Shown piece after piece: positions 26,191 through 34,860 of a stretch of 64,000 nt of DNA. Where the stretch lies: assembly GCA_902800625.1 (NCBI GenBank), contig CADCFG010000001.1, positions 186,001 to 250,000 on the forward strand, written 5' to 3'. A model generated the notes under the pieces. It did not search any database. It was not told the origin of the DNA and saw only the letters and a program-made list of their open reading frames with translations. The translations under genes and the position numbers were made by a program. Position 1 is the stretch's first letter, and the number at the start of each line of letters is the position of its first letter. This stretch comes from an uncultured Eubacteriales bacterium (GTDB lineage: Bacteria; Bacillota; Clostridia; Christensenellales; Aristaeellaceae).

Positions 26191-27921
26191 TCAGGCAGCG
26201 GGTTGTTCCTGGCCCATATCCGCCAGGTTCTCGTCGCAGAACAGGCCGATGACGTTCTCGGTCATCGCCTCGTCCGCGTCCACCGGGAAGCCCGCGGCCA
26301 ACCAGTAGGCGTAGGGGCCCTCGGCGTACTGGGTCAGGGCATCCACGTCGCTGCCATAGCGGAACTCCAGGTGATAGGTGGTCGCCGGAGTGTCGGGCAT
26401 CATGAAGAAATACTTGAACTCGCCCGCGTCCTCGTCGGTGGTCTCGTACAGGTATCCGTTCATCATGCCGCCCAGGGTCAGGGGGCTGACGTAGGCGTAT
26501 TCATGGCTGAACACTTCCTCGCCCGCCAGCGTACCGCTGATGGTCGCGCCGTCGAAGGTGATCTGGTCCACGCCACCCACAAACAGGCAGTCGAACTGCG
26601 GGTTGACGGAGCCGTCGCCGAAGGCGTCGATCGCCTCCTGTCCGTAGATGGTGCCGTTGCAGGCATCCTTCAGCAGCTGCGCTACGTCCGGGGCCATCTC
26701 GTCGCCCACCACGGCGGCGCAGTGGTCCAGCCAGATCTGGTCGTAAGCGGGATCGGTGATGATCGGGAACAGGGCCACATAGGTGCCCTTCACATCCTCC
26801 AGCAGCTGGGCCGCGGCGGCAGCGTCGTCCTCGGCGGAAGCGTCTTCAGCGGGCGCATCAGCCTCTGTGGCAGCGTCGTCCGCCCCGGCGGTCTCAGCGC
26901 CGTCATTGTCCGTCACGCAGTCCACCAGCTCAAACTGGGTCGGCTGGTCGAAGGGTGCGCCGTTGGCCTGGGCAACCGCTTCGTTGTAGAAGCCCGCGCC
27001 GACGATGTCGCCGATGCCCTCGGCATTCGCGCCGGCGTTGACGGTCACGCCCTTCGCCGCGCAGTTGGTGAACGCGGTCACGGGCATGCCGAACTGCTCA
27101 TCCGCATAGCCGCCGGCGTAGCCGGTGACGCCGCCGATCCAGAAGCAGTCTTCGCCCGCGGTAATGGTCACGTTTTCAGCGGTGCAGTCGGTGAACTGCT
27201 CCGCCGCGAAGCCGCAGCCGGACACGCCGCCCAGGCCGTAGCAGTTGTTGCCCGCGGTGACGGTGCCGGTGGCGGTGCAGCCCACCACGCTGGTCATCTC
27301 CAGGCCGCCGCCCACGATGCCCGCGTTGGCGGTGCCGTCGGGGATCGTGACGTCTGCCTGGGCGGTGCAGTTCTCGATCATGGATCCCATGCCCGCGCCG
27401 ACGATGCCGCCGTACATGCCCTCGGCGCTCATCTCGCCCGCGTAGGCGGTGACCTTGCCGTTCACCAGCGTCACGCCGGAGACGGTGGAGCAGTAGGCGT
27501 AGCCCACCGCGTCGGCGGACATCATCTGGGCGTCCACGGTGGCGTTCTCCAGGGTGAAGTTGCCCACTTGGGCGTTGGCAATGCAGCCAAACAAGCCCTG
27601 TGCCCAGCCCTCGGGCTGGTTGATGACCAGGTTGGAGATGGTGTGGCCCTGGCCGTCAAAGGTGCCGGTGAAGGCGGTCTCCGAGGCGGGGATCTCCTGC
27701 TCCTCGGCGCTTTCGCCGGAGGGAGCGTAGGCGCCGATGGGCGTCCACTCCGCGCCGGCCAGGTCGATGTCGGCGGTCAGCACATAGTTGCCGGACAGGT
27801 TGTCGTTGATCGCGGCCAGTTCTTCCACGGTGCCGATCTCGATGACATCGTCGGACTCTGCCAGCGCCATCGCGCCGAGCATCATCACCAGCATCAGCAG
27901 CAAACAGGACAGTTTCTTCAT
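26191..27921 (-). CDS. Secreted GLUG-repeat beta-helix protein with C-terminal calycin-like domain
   Basis: 576 residues with a signal peptide (KKLSCLLLMLVMMLGAMALAE). Residues about 30-330 are GLUG-type repeats (GTFDGQGHTISNLVI, GIVGAGMGSMIENC, GIVGGGLEMTSVVGC, IGGVTGYAGG), which build a right-handed beta-helix on the cell surface. A linker rich in Ala, Asp and Glu (about 340-370) leads to a C-terminal part whose late segment YHLEFRYGSDVDALTQ and following helix recall ZinT-like calycins; this last match is by eye and uncertain. There is no sorting motif or lipobox. Substrate or ligand is unknown. Confidence 0.7.
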   Translation of the reverse strand: MKKLSCLLLMLVMMLGAMALAESDDVIEIGTVEELAAINDNLSGNYVLTADIDLAGAEWTPIGAYAPSGESAEEQEIPASETAFTGTFDGQGHTISNLVINQPEGWAQGLFGCIANAQVGNFTLENATVDAQMMSADAVGYAYCSTVSGVTLVNGKVTAYAGEMSAEGMYGGIVGAGMGSMIENCTAQADVTIPDGTANAGIVGGGLEMTSVVGCTATGTVTAGNNCYGLGGVSGCGFAAEQFTDCTAENVTITAGEDCFWIGGVTGYAGGYADEQFGMPVTAFTNCAAKGVTVNAGANAEGIGDIVGAGFYNEAVAQANGAPFDQPTQFELVDCVTDNDGAETAGADDAATEADAPAEDASAEDDAAAAAQLLEDVKGTYVALFPIITDPAYDQIWLDHCAAVVGDEMAPDVAQLLKDACNGTIYGQEAIDAFGDGSVNPQFDCLFVGGVDQITFDGATISGTLAGEEVFSHEYAYVSPLTLGGMMNGYLYETTDEDAGEFKYFFMMPDTPATTYHLEFRYGSDVDALTQYAEGPYAYWLAAGFPVDADEAMTENVIGLFCDENLADMGQEQPAA

Positions 27922-27943
27922 GGTTTACATCCTCCTGAAACAG

Positions 27944-27981
27944 ATAACTACAAGATTAGTTTTAACTAATCTTGTAGTTAT
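27944..27981. promoter_or_regulatory. Perfect 18-base inverted repeat at the transcription start
   Basis: Two perfect 18-base arms (ATAACTACAAGATTAGTT and its complement) are separated by two bases. The repeat overlaps the edge of the -10 box and covers +1 to about +30 of the GLUG gene transcript, just before its ribosome site. It can be an operator or a 5' mRNA hairpin that protects the message. Confidence 0.75.
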
Positions 27982-28008
27982 ATTACTCTAACCTTCGTGT
28001 TTTGTCAA
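27980..28008 (-). promoter_or_regulatory. Promoter of the GLUG protein gene
   Basis: TTGACA (28003-28008), 17 bases, TAATAT (27980-27985) on the minus strand. Confidence 0.75.
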
Positions 28009-28110
28009 TGTTCCAGGAGCAATCTCACCAATATCAGACAATCCTTCTCCATGTGCCTAATAGGCACGAAACAGCATTCCCCAACAGCATATGAGTGCTC
28101 CGGGGGCATA

Positions 28111-29661
28111 CTATTCCACAGAATCAGGGTCGGCCACGGCCCAGAAGGCGGGCTTGGGGTTGCGATTGGCGTCGAACAGCAGCGGATACTGCGAGCCGCG
28201 CCAGCTCATGTTGTCCGTCATCCCCCAGAACTGCACCGCCTCGATCTGGTCGGCGTGGGTCGAGAGCAGCTTCATCACATCCGCATACACCTGCGCCTGC
28301 AGGGTAAAGCTGTCCTCGTCGTTGGCGTCCACAGTGATGTCCAGCTCGCTGACCCTCAGCCGCAGGCCCATCGCGGCGACGCGCTCCACGGCGGCTGTGA
28401 GTTCCTCGATCGTGGGGCTGGCGGCGGCGTTGTGCATCTGGAAGCCGTAGCCGTCGATGTTGCCATCGGCCATCAGCTCCTTGAGCAGCTTCACGATGCC
28501 ATCCTGCTTGGGCTGGTAGGCGGTATTGTAGTCGTTGTAGTACAGCAGCGTGCCCTCCGGCGCATACTTGCGCGCCAACTCGAAAGCCCGGGCCAGATAG
28601 TCCTCGCCCACCACCTTCAGCCACATGGAATCGCGAAGCTCTCCCGTGGCATCGTCCACGGCCTCGTTCACCACGTCCCAGCTGACCACCACGCCGGGAT
28701 AGTTTTCGTCCATGAAAGTCATGATCTGCGCAATATAGCTCTCCAGCCGCGCCAGCATCACCTCGCGGCTCACCAGCGGCGCGTCGGCCTGATAGCCCTC
28801 GTGGAAGAAGGCCTCCGGCGTCTGATTGTGCCAGACCAGCACGTGGCCGTGCACCTTGAGACCGCTGTCCAGGGCGAAGTCCAGTATGGGCTTAACGGCA
28901 TCGAAACGCACCGCCACAGCCGCATCGTCCTCCCCCGCTTTCTCCTGGCTCGCGGCCACATCCAGCACGGAATCGGGCTTCAACTCGTTCTCGGGGGTGA
29001 TGATGCTGAACTGGGATCGGGCGAAGTCCATGTAGTCCTCCCGGGAGCCGATCCAGCCGCCCGCGCAGGTGCCGATGTCGAACCGGTCCGCGTAGATCTC
29101 CTTCAGCGAGGGCATGTCGTCCACCTCCGGGATCTCCATGGGCACGGGCGTCGGCGCAAGCTCTGGCTCGCCGTCCGGGGCCTCCAGCCGGAAATCACGG
29201 ATGTCAAAGTCCAGCGTCGGCGCGCCGGTGGTCTCCACGTACAGCACGAAACGGCTGTAGTTCCCGGCCACGTACTCGCCCGAAAGCTCCGTCCACTCGC
29301 CCCGCTTGGCGGTGGCAAAGGCCAAGTTCTCATAGCTCTCCACGCCGTCGGCGGTGTGGGCCACGGACACCATGAACTTGGCTTCGTCCTGCTGGTCCTG
29401 GCGGGCCTGCACGCTGAACACATACCGGCCGCCGGGCACCAGGTCGAAGTCCCGCCCGGGGGAGTTCCAGTCGGAATCGCGGCCCACGATGCGCAGCGCG
29501 CCCTCGTCCAGCAGCGACACCGAGGCCGACCCGGCGGAACGGGCCACCCAGTCGTCCGCGTCAGTGGTGAAGTCGGAGAGGTACAGCGGAGCGTTCGTCT
29601 CGGCGAAAGCGGCCACGCCGCCCAGCGCCAGCGCCAGAAGCAAAATGAAAAGTCTGCGCAC
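28111..29661 (-). CDS. Secreted GH10 endo-beta-1,4-xylanase with N-terminal CBM
   Basis: 516 residues from a GTG at 29661, chosen because AGGGAGG is correctly spaced and a signal peptide (RRLFILLLALALGGVAAFAE) follows at once. Residues about 25-165 look like a CBM4/22-type carbohydrate-binding sandwich; the GH10 barrel follows from SLKEIYADRFDIGT. The acid/base Glu is in SWDVVNEAVDD (near 331) and the nucleophile in RVSELDIT (near 439). It would be exported and cut xylan. No cohesin, dockerin or anchor is seen. Confidence 0.92.
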   Translation of the reverse strand: MRRLFILLLALALGGVAAFAETNAPLYLSDFTTDADDWVARSAGSASVSLLDEGALRIVGRDSDWNSPGRDFDLVPGGRYVFSVQARQDQQDEAKFMVSVAHTADGVESYENLAFATAKRGEWTELSGEYVAGNYSRFVLYVETTGAPTLDFDIRDFRLEAPDGEPELAPTPVPMEIPEVDDMPSLKEIYADRFDIGTCAGGWIGSREDYMDFARSQFSIITPENELKPDSVLDVAASQEKAGEDDAAVAVRFDAVKPILDFALDSGLKVHGHVLVWHNQTPEAFFHEGYQADAPLVSREVMLARLESYIAQIMTFMDENYPGVVVSWDVVNEAVDDATGELRDSMWLKVVGEDYLARAFELARKYAPEGTLLYYNDYNTAYQPKQDGIVKLLKELMADGNIDGYGFQMHNAAASPTIEELTAAVERVAAMGLRLRVSELDITVDANDEDSFTLQAQVYADVMKLLSTHADQIEAVQFWGMTDNMSWRGSQYPLLFDANRNPKPAFWAVADPDSVE

Positions 29662-29737
29662 GTTCGATTCCCTCCCTTGTCTGTCCGGGGACGGCGGCCG
29701 CTCAGTGGACAAACCGTCCTGTATACGTTCGCTTCTC

Positions 29738-29766
29738 ATTATTGCACCGATTGCAGCCTCAATCAA
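29738..29766 (-). promoter_or_regulatory. Candidate promoter of the xylanase gene
   Basis: TTGATT (29761-29766), 17 bases, AATAAT (29738-29743) on the minus strand, about 70 bases before the GTG start. Confidence 0.45.
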
Positions 29767-29848
29767 TCGGCCGGTACGCGTAAAACCGTTCCCTTCGGGC
29801 TTGGCATCGCTTCCCCCAATGGCAGGGACAGGCCCATGCACCATTCTG

Positions 29849-31666
29849 TCACTGGACGGCTTCGTCCTCGACGCTGAGGGGCCGCTCTTCGCTGCTCAGC
29901 ACGTCGTACTTCGCCAGAAATTCGTCATAGATCTGCTGGTACTGCTGCTGGCTGAGTTCCTGGGCCTTCAGCGCGTGCACGTGGATGTCCGCGCTTGCCT
30001 GGGTCTCCCTGCGCACCACGCCGGAGACGGCCACGCAGTGGGACGCGATCCGTTCAAAGCTGTTCAGCAGCTCGGTATAGACGGTACCCTGGGTCAGGCT
30101 GCACTCGCCCCTCGAAAGCCTGCCGATGTGGCGGGCCTTCAGTATCTCGCACAGATAGGACAGTGCCGCTGCACTGGGCTTGATCCGCATGGCGGTCTGC
30201 ATATCCTGCTCCTGATAGGCGGTTATGGTGCTGTTGACCAGGTCCCGCTCGGCCTCGATAACCACATTCAAATCCCGCCGGGCATCCTCCGAGAAGGAGA
30301 TGTTCTGATCGTTGATCTCGTTGGTCACGCGGGCGATGTTGGAGGCATAGTCGCCGATGCGCTCCAGGTCGCCCACGACCCGCAGCAGCATGGTCACTTT
30401 TCGGGTCTGCCGCGAATCCATCTGCTGTTTGGACACCTGAATCAAATACTCGCCCGTCTTGGACTCGTACTTGTCGATCAGGTCCTCCTTCCGCTGGACC
30501 TTGTCATACTTGCTTTGCGAGAATTCGTGGATCAGGTTGAGGGCTCTGCCCACATTTTTGCGGACCTTCCTGGACATGCCGTCCACCACTCGCTCCGCCT
30601 GGCCGAGGGCCAGGGCCGGCAGGTTCAGGAGGCGCTCCTCCAGCAGGTCGAAGTCCGCGTTGTCCGCGATGTCCTCCAGGTCCTCCGCCGAATCCTTGAC
30701 CAGCAGCATGAGCAGCTTCTCCATCGCTTTTATAAACGGGAACAGGAGCACGGCGTTCATGATGCGCACGGCGGAGTTGACCAATGCGATCAGCACCGGG
30801 CTGACCGTCATGTTCATGAACGAGAAGGAGAATATCGCGTTCAGGGCATAGAAGCCCACCCCCCACAGCACCATGCCGAACACATTTTCAAGCAGGTAGG
30901 CCAGCGCCGTGCGCACGCCGTTCTTGTTGGCCCCGATGGCCGACAGCATCACCGGGCAGGCCGCGCCAACGCCGATGCCCAGGATCACCGGGAAGGCGGT
31001 GGCGAAGGTCAGCGCCCCGGTGACGGACAGGGCCTGCACGATACCGATGGAAGCCGAAGCGCTCTGCAGGATGGCGGTCATCACGATGCCCAGCAGGATG
31101 CCCAGGAACGGGTTGGAGAACATGGTGATGGTGTTGGTAAAAGCGGCGCTGTCCTTCAGCGGGGATACCGCAGCGCTCATGGTCTGCATGCCCACCATCA
31201 ACACGGCAAAGCCCATCAGTATGTTGCCCAGGTTCCTGTACACGCTGCGCTTGGAGAGCATCCGGCACAGTATGCCCGCGATGGCGGCCACGGCGCTGAT
31301 GGTCGACGACGAGAGCAGCTTGGCGATGCCGGCCGAGCCTTCGATGTAGGACAGGCACAGGATCCAGCCGGTGATGCTGGTGCCGATGTTGGCGCCGAGG
31401 GTGATGGCGATGGCCTGGACAAGCTTCATCAGGCCCGAATTGACAAAGCCGATGACCATGACCGTGGTGGCCGAGGAGGACTGGATCACGGACGTGACCC
31501 CCGTCCCCAGCAGGATGCCCTTCACGGGGGTGTTGGTCATCCTGTACAGGAACGTCTCGAGCTTGTTTCCGGCGACGCTCTTCAGCCCGTCCCCCATCAG
31601 CGACATGCCGAACAGGAACAGCGCGACACCGCACAGCAGGGAAAGGATCATGCTGATGATTTGCAT
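29849..31666 (-). CDS. Na+/phosphate symporter with C-terminal PhoU-like domain
   Basis: 605 residues. Two inverted membrane repeats carry the signature QSSSATT (near 62) and QSASAS (near 200) of the NptA/PNaS family; the C-terminal 250 residues are a helical PhoU-like domain. It imports phosphate with sodium, with the PhoU part likely adjusting activity. AAGGAG precedes the ATG at 31666. A promoter lies about 240 bases upstream. Confidence 0.9.
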   Translation of the reverse strand: MQIISMILSLLCGVALFLFGMSLMGDGLKSVAGNKLETFLYRMTNTPVKGILLGTGVTSVIQSSSATTVMVIGFVNSGLMKLVQAIAITLGANIGTSITGWILCLSYIEGSAGIAKLLSSSTISAVAAIAGILCRMLSKRSVYRNLGNILMGFAVLMVGMQTMSAAVSPLKDSAAFTNTITMFSNPFLGILLGIVMTAILQSASASIGIVQALSVTGALTFATAFPVILGIGVGAACPVMLSAIGANKNGVRTALAYLLENVFGMVLWGVGFYALNAIFSFSFMNMTVSPVLIALVNSAVRIMNAVLLFPFIKAMEKLLMLLVKDSAEDLEDIADNADFDLLEERLLNLPALALGQAERVVDGMSRKVRKNVGRALNLIHEFSQSKYDKVQRKEDLIDKYESKTGEYLIQVSKQQMDSRQTRKVTMLLRVVGDLERIGDYASNIARVTNEINDQNISFSEDARRDLNVVIEAERDLVNSTITAYQEQDMQTAMRIKPSAAALSYLCEILKARHIGRLSRGECSLTQGTVYTELLNSFERIASHCVAVSGVVRRETQASADIHVHALKAQELSQQQYQQIYDEFLAKYDVLSSEERPLSVEDEAVQ

Positions 31667-31912
31667 ATGGTCTCTCCTTTGTCAATGAATGCCTGTATCC
31701 AGCCGTAATCTGCCGCATGACAGGGGTGCAGCACTCCCGTCACGGTTGAAATCGCGGTCAGTGCCTGCACACGTCCATCAGGATGCATCGCAGAAGCCTG
31801 GCTTTACCCGAATGCCCAGTCTCAACACAAAACCACATCGTTCATCGATGGGCGTTGGGTTCCATATACAGAAACCCTGGTTGCGATCAAAAAGGCGGTT
31901 TACCCTTTCCCT

Positions 31913-31941
31913 ATTATATCAGCATGAACCATCCAAATCAA
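31913..31941 (-). promoter_or_regulatory. Promoter of the Na/Pi symporter gene
   Basis: TTGATT (31936-31941), 17 bases, TATAAT (31913-31918) on the minus strand, giving a leader of about 240 bases. A dyad ACTATTTTAATAGT (31942-31955) abuts the -35 box. The rest of the gap 31667-32121 shows no gene. Confidence 0.65.
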
Positions 31942-31961
31942 CTATTTTAATAGTATATTTA

Positions 31962-31989
31962 AATCACCCGGAAGGCTATCCGGGTGATT
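31962..31989 (-). terminator. Hairpin downstream of the NUDIX gene
   Basis: An 11-base perfect stem AATCACCCGGA/TCCGGGTGATT with a six-base loop, followed on the minus strand by TTTAAATAT. It lies 130 bases past the NUDIX stop and just upstream of the symporter promoter. The T-run is weak. Confidence 0.5.
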
Positions 31990-32121
31990 AGGCAGAACAG
32001 CATCGGGAGTTACCCGGCGCATCTGTATCCATTCAGTTTTTTTCAATCCGGGGCAAATGATCCGCCCTGACGGAAACAATACAGTTCCTTAACAATTCTC
32101 GATTGCCGCCGATATCTGTAA

Positions 32122-32640
32122 TTACAAATTCAGTGCGGCTGCCGCGTCTGAAATGATCTGCGCATGGTCGAAGGCCAGGCGCTCGCCATCCTTAAGCACC
32201 GGAACCGCTGTGTCGTCTACCTTCACCAGATCGAACCACTCGGCCTCCACGGCGTCGTCCCCGGCCACGGCCCTGAGTTGTCCTTCCTCCACGCACACGC
32301 CGTAAGCGGCGGTTACTGTCCAGCCCCTGGGGTCTCGCCCCGGCGCGCTGTATACGCCCACCAGCCGAAGCGGCAGGTCCTTCAAGCCCGTCTCCTCCTC
32401 AAGTTCCCGGGCCGCGGTACCCTCAATGGTCTCTCCCTCGTCCGCAAATCCACCAGGCAGCGCCCAACAGCCCAGGAACGGATGGCCGCCCCTGCGGATC
32501 AGGAGCAGCTTCACGCCAGCTCCAAACTTTGCAAATACGGCGATATCCGCAGTCAACGCGGGTTTGGGATAGTTCTTCGCCCGATAGAGCTCGATGGCCT
32601 CGGCCTCGGTCAAACCGCGCTTGTCCCTCAATTCAGTCAT
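32122..32640 (-). CDS. NUDIX hydrolase
   Basis: 172 residues from ATG 32640, with AAGGAG eight bases upstream. A full NUDIX box is present: GGFADEGETIEGTAARELEEETG, matching Gx5Ex7REUxEExGU. The N-terminal YPKPALTADIAVF and the later YSAPGRDPRGWTVTAAY are typical of the ADP-ribose/NUDIX-regulator (NrtR-like N-domain) branch, so ADP-ribose or a related nucleotide is the likely substrate. It lacks a C-terminal DNA-binding wing. Confidence 0.88.
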   Translation of the reverse strand: MTELRDKRGLTEAEAIELYRAKNYPKPALTADIAVFAKFGAGVKLLLIRRGGHPFLGCWALPGGFADEGETIEGTAARELEEETGLKDLPLRLVGVYSAPGRDPRGWTVTAAYGVCVEEGQLRAVAGDDAVEAEWFDLVKVDDTAVPVLKDGERLAFDHAQIISDAAAALNL

Positions 32641-32873
32641 ACTCATTCTCCTTGTCAATTGTAAAGCTGTTCTCCCCTGTACCCGACAACAGGCAATTGT
32701 CCTCAGTCATCGAAAGGCAATCATACCTTCCCGGGTCCATCGGATTCCCGCTCGCACTCCGGCGCCCTGTGAGTCAGGGCACGCGGCCTGATGAAGCGTG
32801 TTTCCAAATCCTCCCAGGATGCTGCTATGCGCCTTGAGCTGCATAACCGCCTCGGTATTCTTTATATACCGAC

Positions 32874-33616
32874 AGTCGTACTGGGGCAGCTCGGCATCAG
32901 CTGTGATATGGCATTGTCCGGCAAAGACGCCATCGGGATGGTGAAAATGCGCCACGCCTGCCGGGAGGACTACAACCTGATCCTGGTGGACTGGAAGATG
33001 CCGGAGATAGACGGGCTGGAGACGACCCGGCAGATCCGAGCCATCGTCGGCCATGACACGCCGATCATCATACTGACCGCCTACAGCTGGGATGACATCG
33101 AGGACGAGGCCCGTGACGCGGGCGTGGATACGTTCGTAGCCAAACCGTTCTTCGCCGGTACGGTGATGGATGAATTCCGAGAGGCCTTCCAGAAGAAAAA
33201 CGCAACGCTGGTACGTAATATGGTCGATCAGAGCGGTCGCCGCGTGCTTCTGGCGGAGGACGTCGCCGTGAACGCGGAAATCATGATGATGGTGCTCGGC
33301 ATGCGGGAAATGCAGGTCGATCACGCGGAGAACGGCAGGGTCGCCGTCGAGATGTTCGCCGGCCACGAGCCCGGGTACTACGACGCTATCCTCATGGATA
33401 TGCGCATGCCGGAGATGGACGGCCTGGAAGCCACGCGGGCAATCCGGGCCATGGATCGAAAGGACGCGAAGGAGATCCCGATCATCGCGCTGACGGCCAA
33501 CGCCTTCGACGAGGATGTGCAGCGCAGCATGCAGGCGGGTTTGAACGCGCACCTCTTCCAAGCCCGTGGAGCCGGAAACGCTCTTTGAGACGCTGGAGAA
33601 CCTGATCAAAGCGTGA
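32874..33616 (+). pseudogene. Remnant of a hybrid histidine kinase: two receiver domains only
   Basis: From about 32874 the sequence reads like the receiver tail of the hybrid kinase at 37311-40703: VVLGQLGISCDMALSG, LILVDWKMPEIDG, then RRVLLAEDVAVNAEI and ILMDMRMPEMDGLEATRAIR. The first receiver has lost its first strand and acidic pair, the kinase core is absent, and near 33555 one extra base shifts the end, which in another frame regains KPVEPETLFETLENLIKA up to the stop at 33614-33616. The open frame itself can be traced back to 32791, but bases 32791-32873 do not match. Truncated and frameshifted. Confidence 0.8.
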
Positions 33617-33652
33617 TGAGTCGAGGTGTTTTCCTGTCGGTCAATAACCACA

Positions 33653-33684
33653 AAAGCCGCTCCTCCAAACGGAAGGGCGGCTTT
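33653..33684 (-). terminator. Terminator downstream of HPr-like gene 1
   Basis: Stem AAAGCCGCCCTTCC/GGAGGAGCGGCTTT (two mismatches) with a four-base loop, followed on the minus strand by TTTTGTGG. It lies 95 bases past the stop at 33780 and is convergent with the receiver remnant. Confidence 0.6.
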
Positions 33685-33779
33685 GGCTTTGCTGCCACGA
33701 ATCCCCACTGGTGTCGGCATCGTCTGCTTTTCTATGTCATTGTATCCAGGCTGCGGCGCCCTGCGTGAATGATCCGGCG

Positions 33780-34007
33780 CTAAACAGAATACTTCATCAG
33801 CGTATCAATCAAGTTCCCAGCCTGGCTTGTATAAGCTTCAACGATAATGGGAGCCCTCAGATCCAGGCTGTAGATACCCAGAAGCGATTTGGCATCCACA
33901 GTATATCTGTCCTGCCTGAGAATAATCGTAAACGGATAATTGTTGGCCAGATTGACAAACGATCGAATTTCCTCCGCCGCGCCCAGCCGAATGTTGAGCG
34001 TGACCAC
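33780..34007 (-). CDS. HPr-fold mini-protein 1, lacking the phospho-histidine
   Basis: 75 residues from a GTG at 34007 behind GGGAGGTG; this start makes it exactly as long as its neighbour. The middle RYTVDAKSLLGIYSLDL matches the NAKSIMGVMSL region of the PTS protein HPr. The N-terminal strand VTLNIRL runs straight into AAEEIRSFVNLANN, with no TGLHARPA, so the active His15 is missing; a Ser sits at the Ser46-like position. It cannot act as a PTS phosphocarrier. A regulatory or structural role is possible; no partner is known. Confidence 0.7.
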   Translation of the reverse strand: MVTLNIRLGAAEEIRSFVNLANNYPFTIILRQDRYTVDAKSLLGIYSLDLRAPIIVEAYTSQAGNLIDTLMKYSV

Positions 34008-34084
34008 AATAAACACCTCCCTTCTCTGACATGGTCGTGTCGGCACATCGTGTCTGAAATCGAGAGATGTCATGCTGTTAATTT

Positions 34085-34114
34085 ATTTTAACACACATGT
34101 GTATCAAAAAGCAA
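34085..34114 (-). promoter_or_regulatory. Candidate promoter of HPr-like gene 1
   Basis: TTGCTT (34109-34114), 18 bases, TAAAAT (34085-34090) on the minus strand. The spacer contains the palindrome ACACATGTGT (34093-34102). Confidence 0.4.
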
Positions 34115-34171
34115 GCATGTAAAGAATATGCATTAAATCTTAACATAGAAAACGGTTTACAAGTATACAAA

Positions 34172-34208
34172 ACGGGACAACAGGGATTCTGTTTCCCTGC
34201 GGTCCCGT
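34172..34208 (-). terminator. Terminator of HPr-like gene 2
   Basis: Stem ACGGGAC/GTCCCGT with an inner CAGGGA/TCCCTG helix, followed on the minus strand by TTTTG. It lies 28 bases past the stop at 34236, so the two HPr-like genes are separate transcripts. Confidence 0.75.
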
Positions 34209-34235
34209 ATGTCAGGATTGGATCATCCCAGTCAA

Positions 34236-34463
34236 TCATAGCGTGAAGGGCTGTAATTCATGCAACAGGTCGTCGCAATCGTCGGCGTGTACCTCTACCG
34301 TTAACGGGCTTGACAGCTTCAGGCTCAGTACGCCGGGCGTCGATTTTGCGTCTACCACATGCCTTTCGTCGCGCAGATCGACATCATAGGCATGCTTTCT
34401 GAAAATCCTTGCCGCAGCCTTTGCATTTTCCGCCAGGCTCAATCGAATGCGCAATGTAGTCAT
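34236..34463 (-). CDS. HPr-fold mini-protein 2, lacking the phospho-histidine
   Basis: 75 residues, a diverged relative of mini-protein 1 (TTLRIRLSLAENAKAAARIF, then RHVVDAKSTPGVLSLKLSSPL). As in its neighbour, the strand leads directly into the helix and the His-containing loop of HPr is absent. GCGGAGATG precedes the ATG. It has its own promoter and terminator. Function unknown. Confidence 0.7.
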   Translation of the reverse strand: MTTLRIRLSLAENAKAAARIFRKHAYDVDLRDERHVVDAKSTPGVLSLKLSSPLTVEVHADDCDDLLHELQPFTL

Positions 34464-34574
34464 TTCAAGTCATCTCCGCTACCATGTCCCCTATTTCAAG
34501 AAAGCAGAAACAGCAAACAGGATCTATGAAATGTCTTGTCATCGCTCCCTTCCTCGAATATTGAGCTTAATATT

Positions 34575-34602
34575 ATTATAACACAAAGTGACTGTTTGTC
34601 AA
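34575..34602 (-). promoter_or_regulatory. Promoter of HPr-like gene 2
   Basis: TTGACA (34597-34602), 16 bases, TATAAT (34575-34580) on the minus strand. The leader is about 105 bases. The gap 34464-34860 holds this and the divergent promoter of the next gene and nothing else recognisable. Confidence 0.75.
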
Positions 34603-34728
34603 TAATTTCCTACACTTTTAATGGGCTAAATGTTTAAAATCAAATGTATCCCCGAAGGATTCCGTAAGGGCTATCGGCGCGGCGCCGCATCGCCGCAACT
34701 CGGTCCACGGCGCAGGGCGTCGACAGGC

Positions 34729-34758
34729 TTGCATTACCTGCCACCGCTGTGATATGAT
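34729..34758 (+). promoter_or_regulatory. Promoter of the PrsW-like gene
   Basis: TTGCAT (34729-34734), 18 bases, TATGAT (34753-34758), with a TG two bases before the -10. Confidence 0.55.
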
Positions 34759-34860
34759 GCAGCAAAGAAGTGACTACAGCAAGATGCTCATTGAAACACG
34801 CGGGTGGCCCGCGTCACGACAAACAACCTATTCACTGCCTGTTGGGAGGAGTTGACGACG

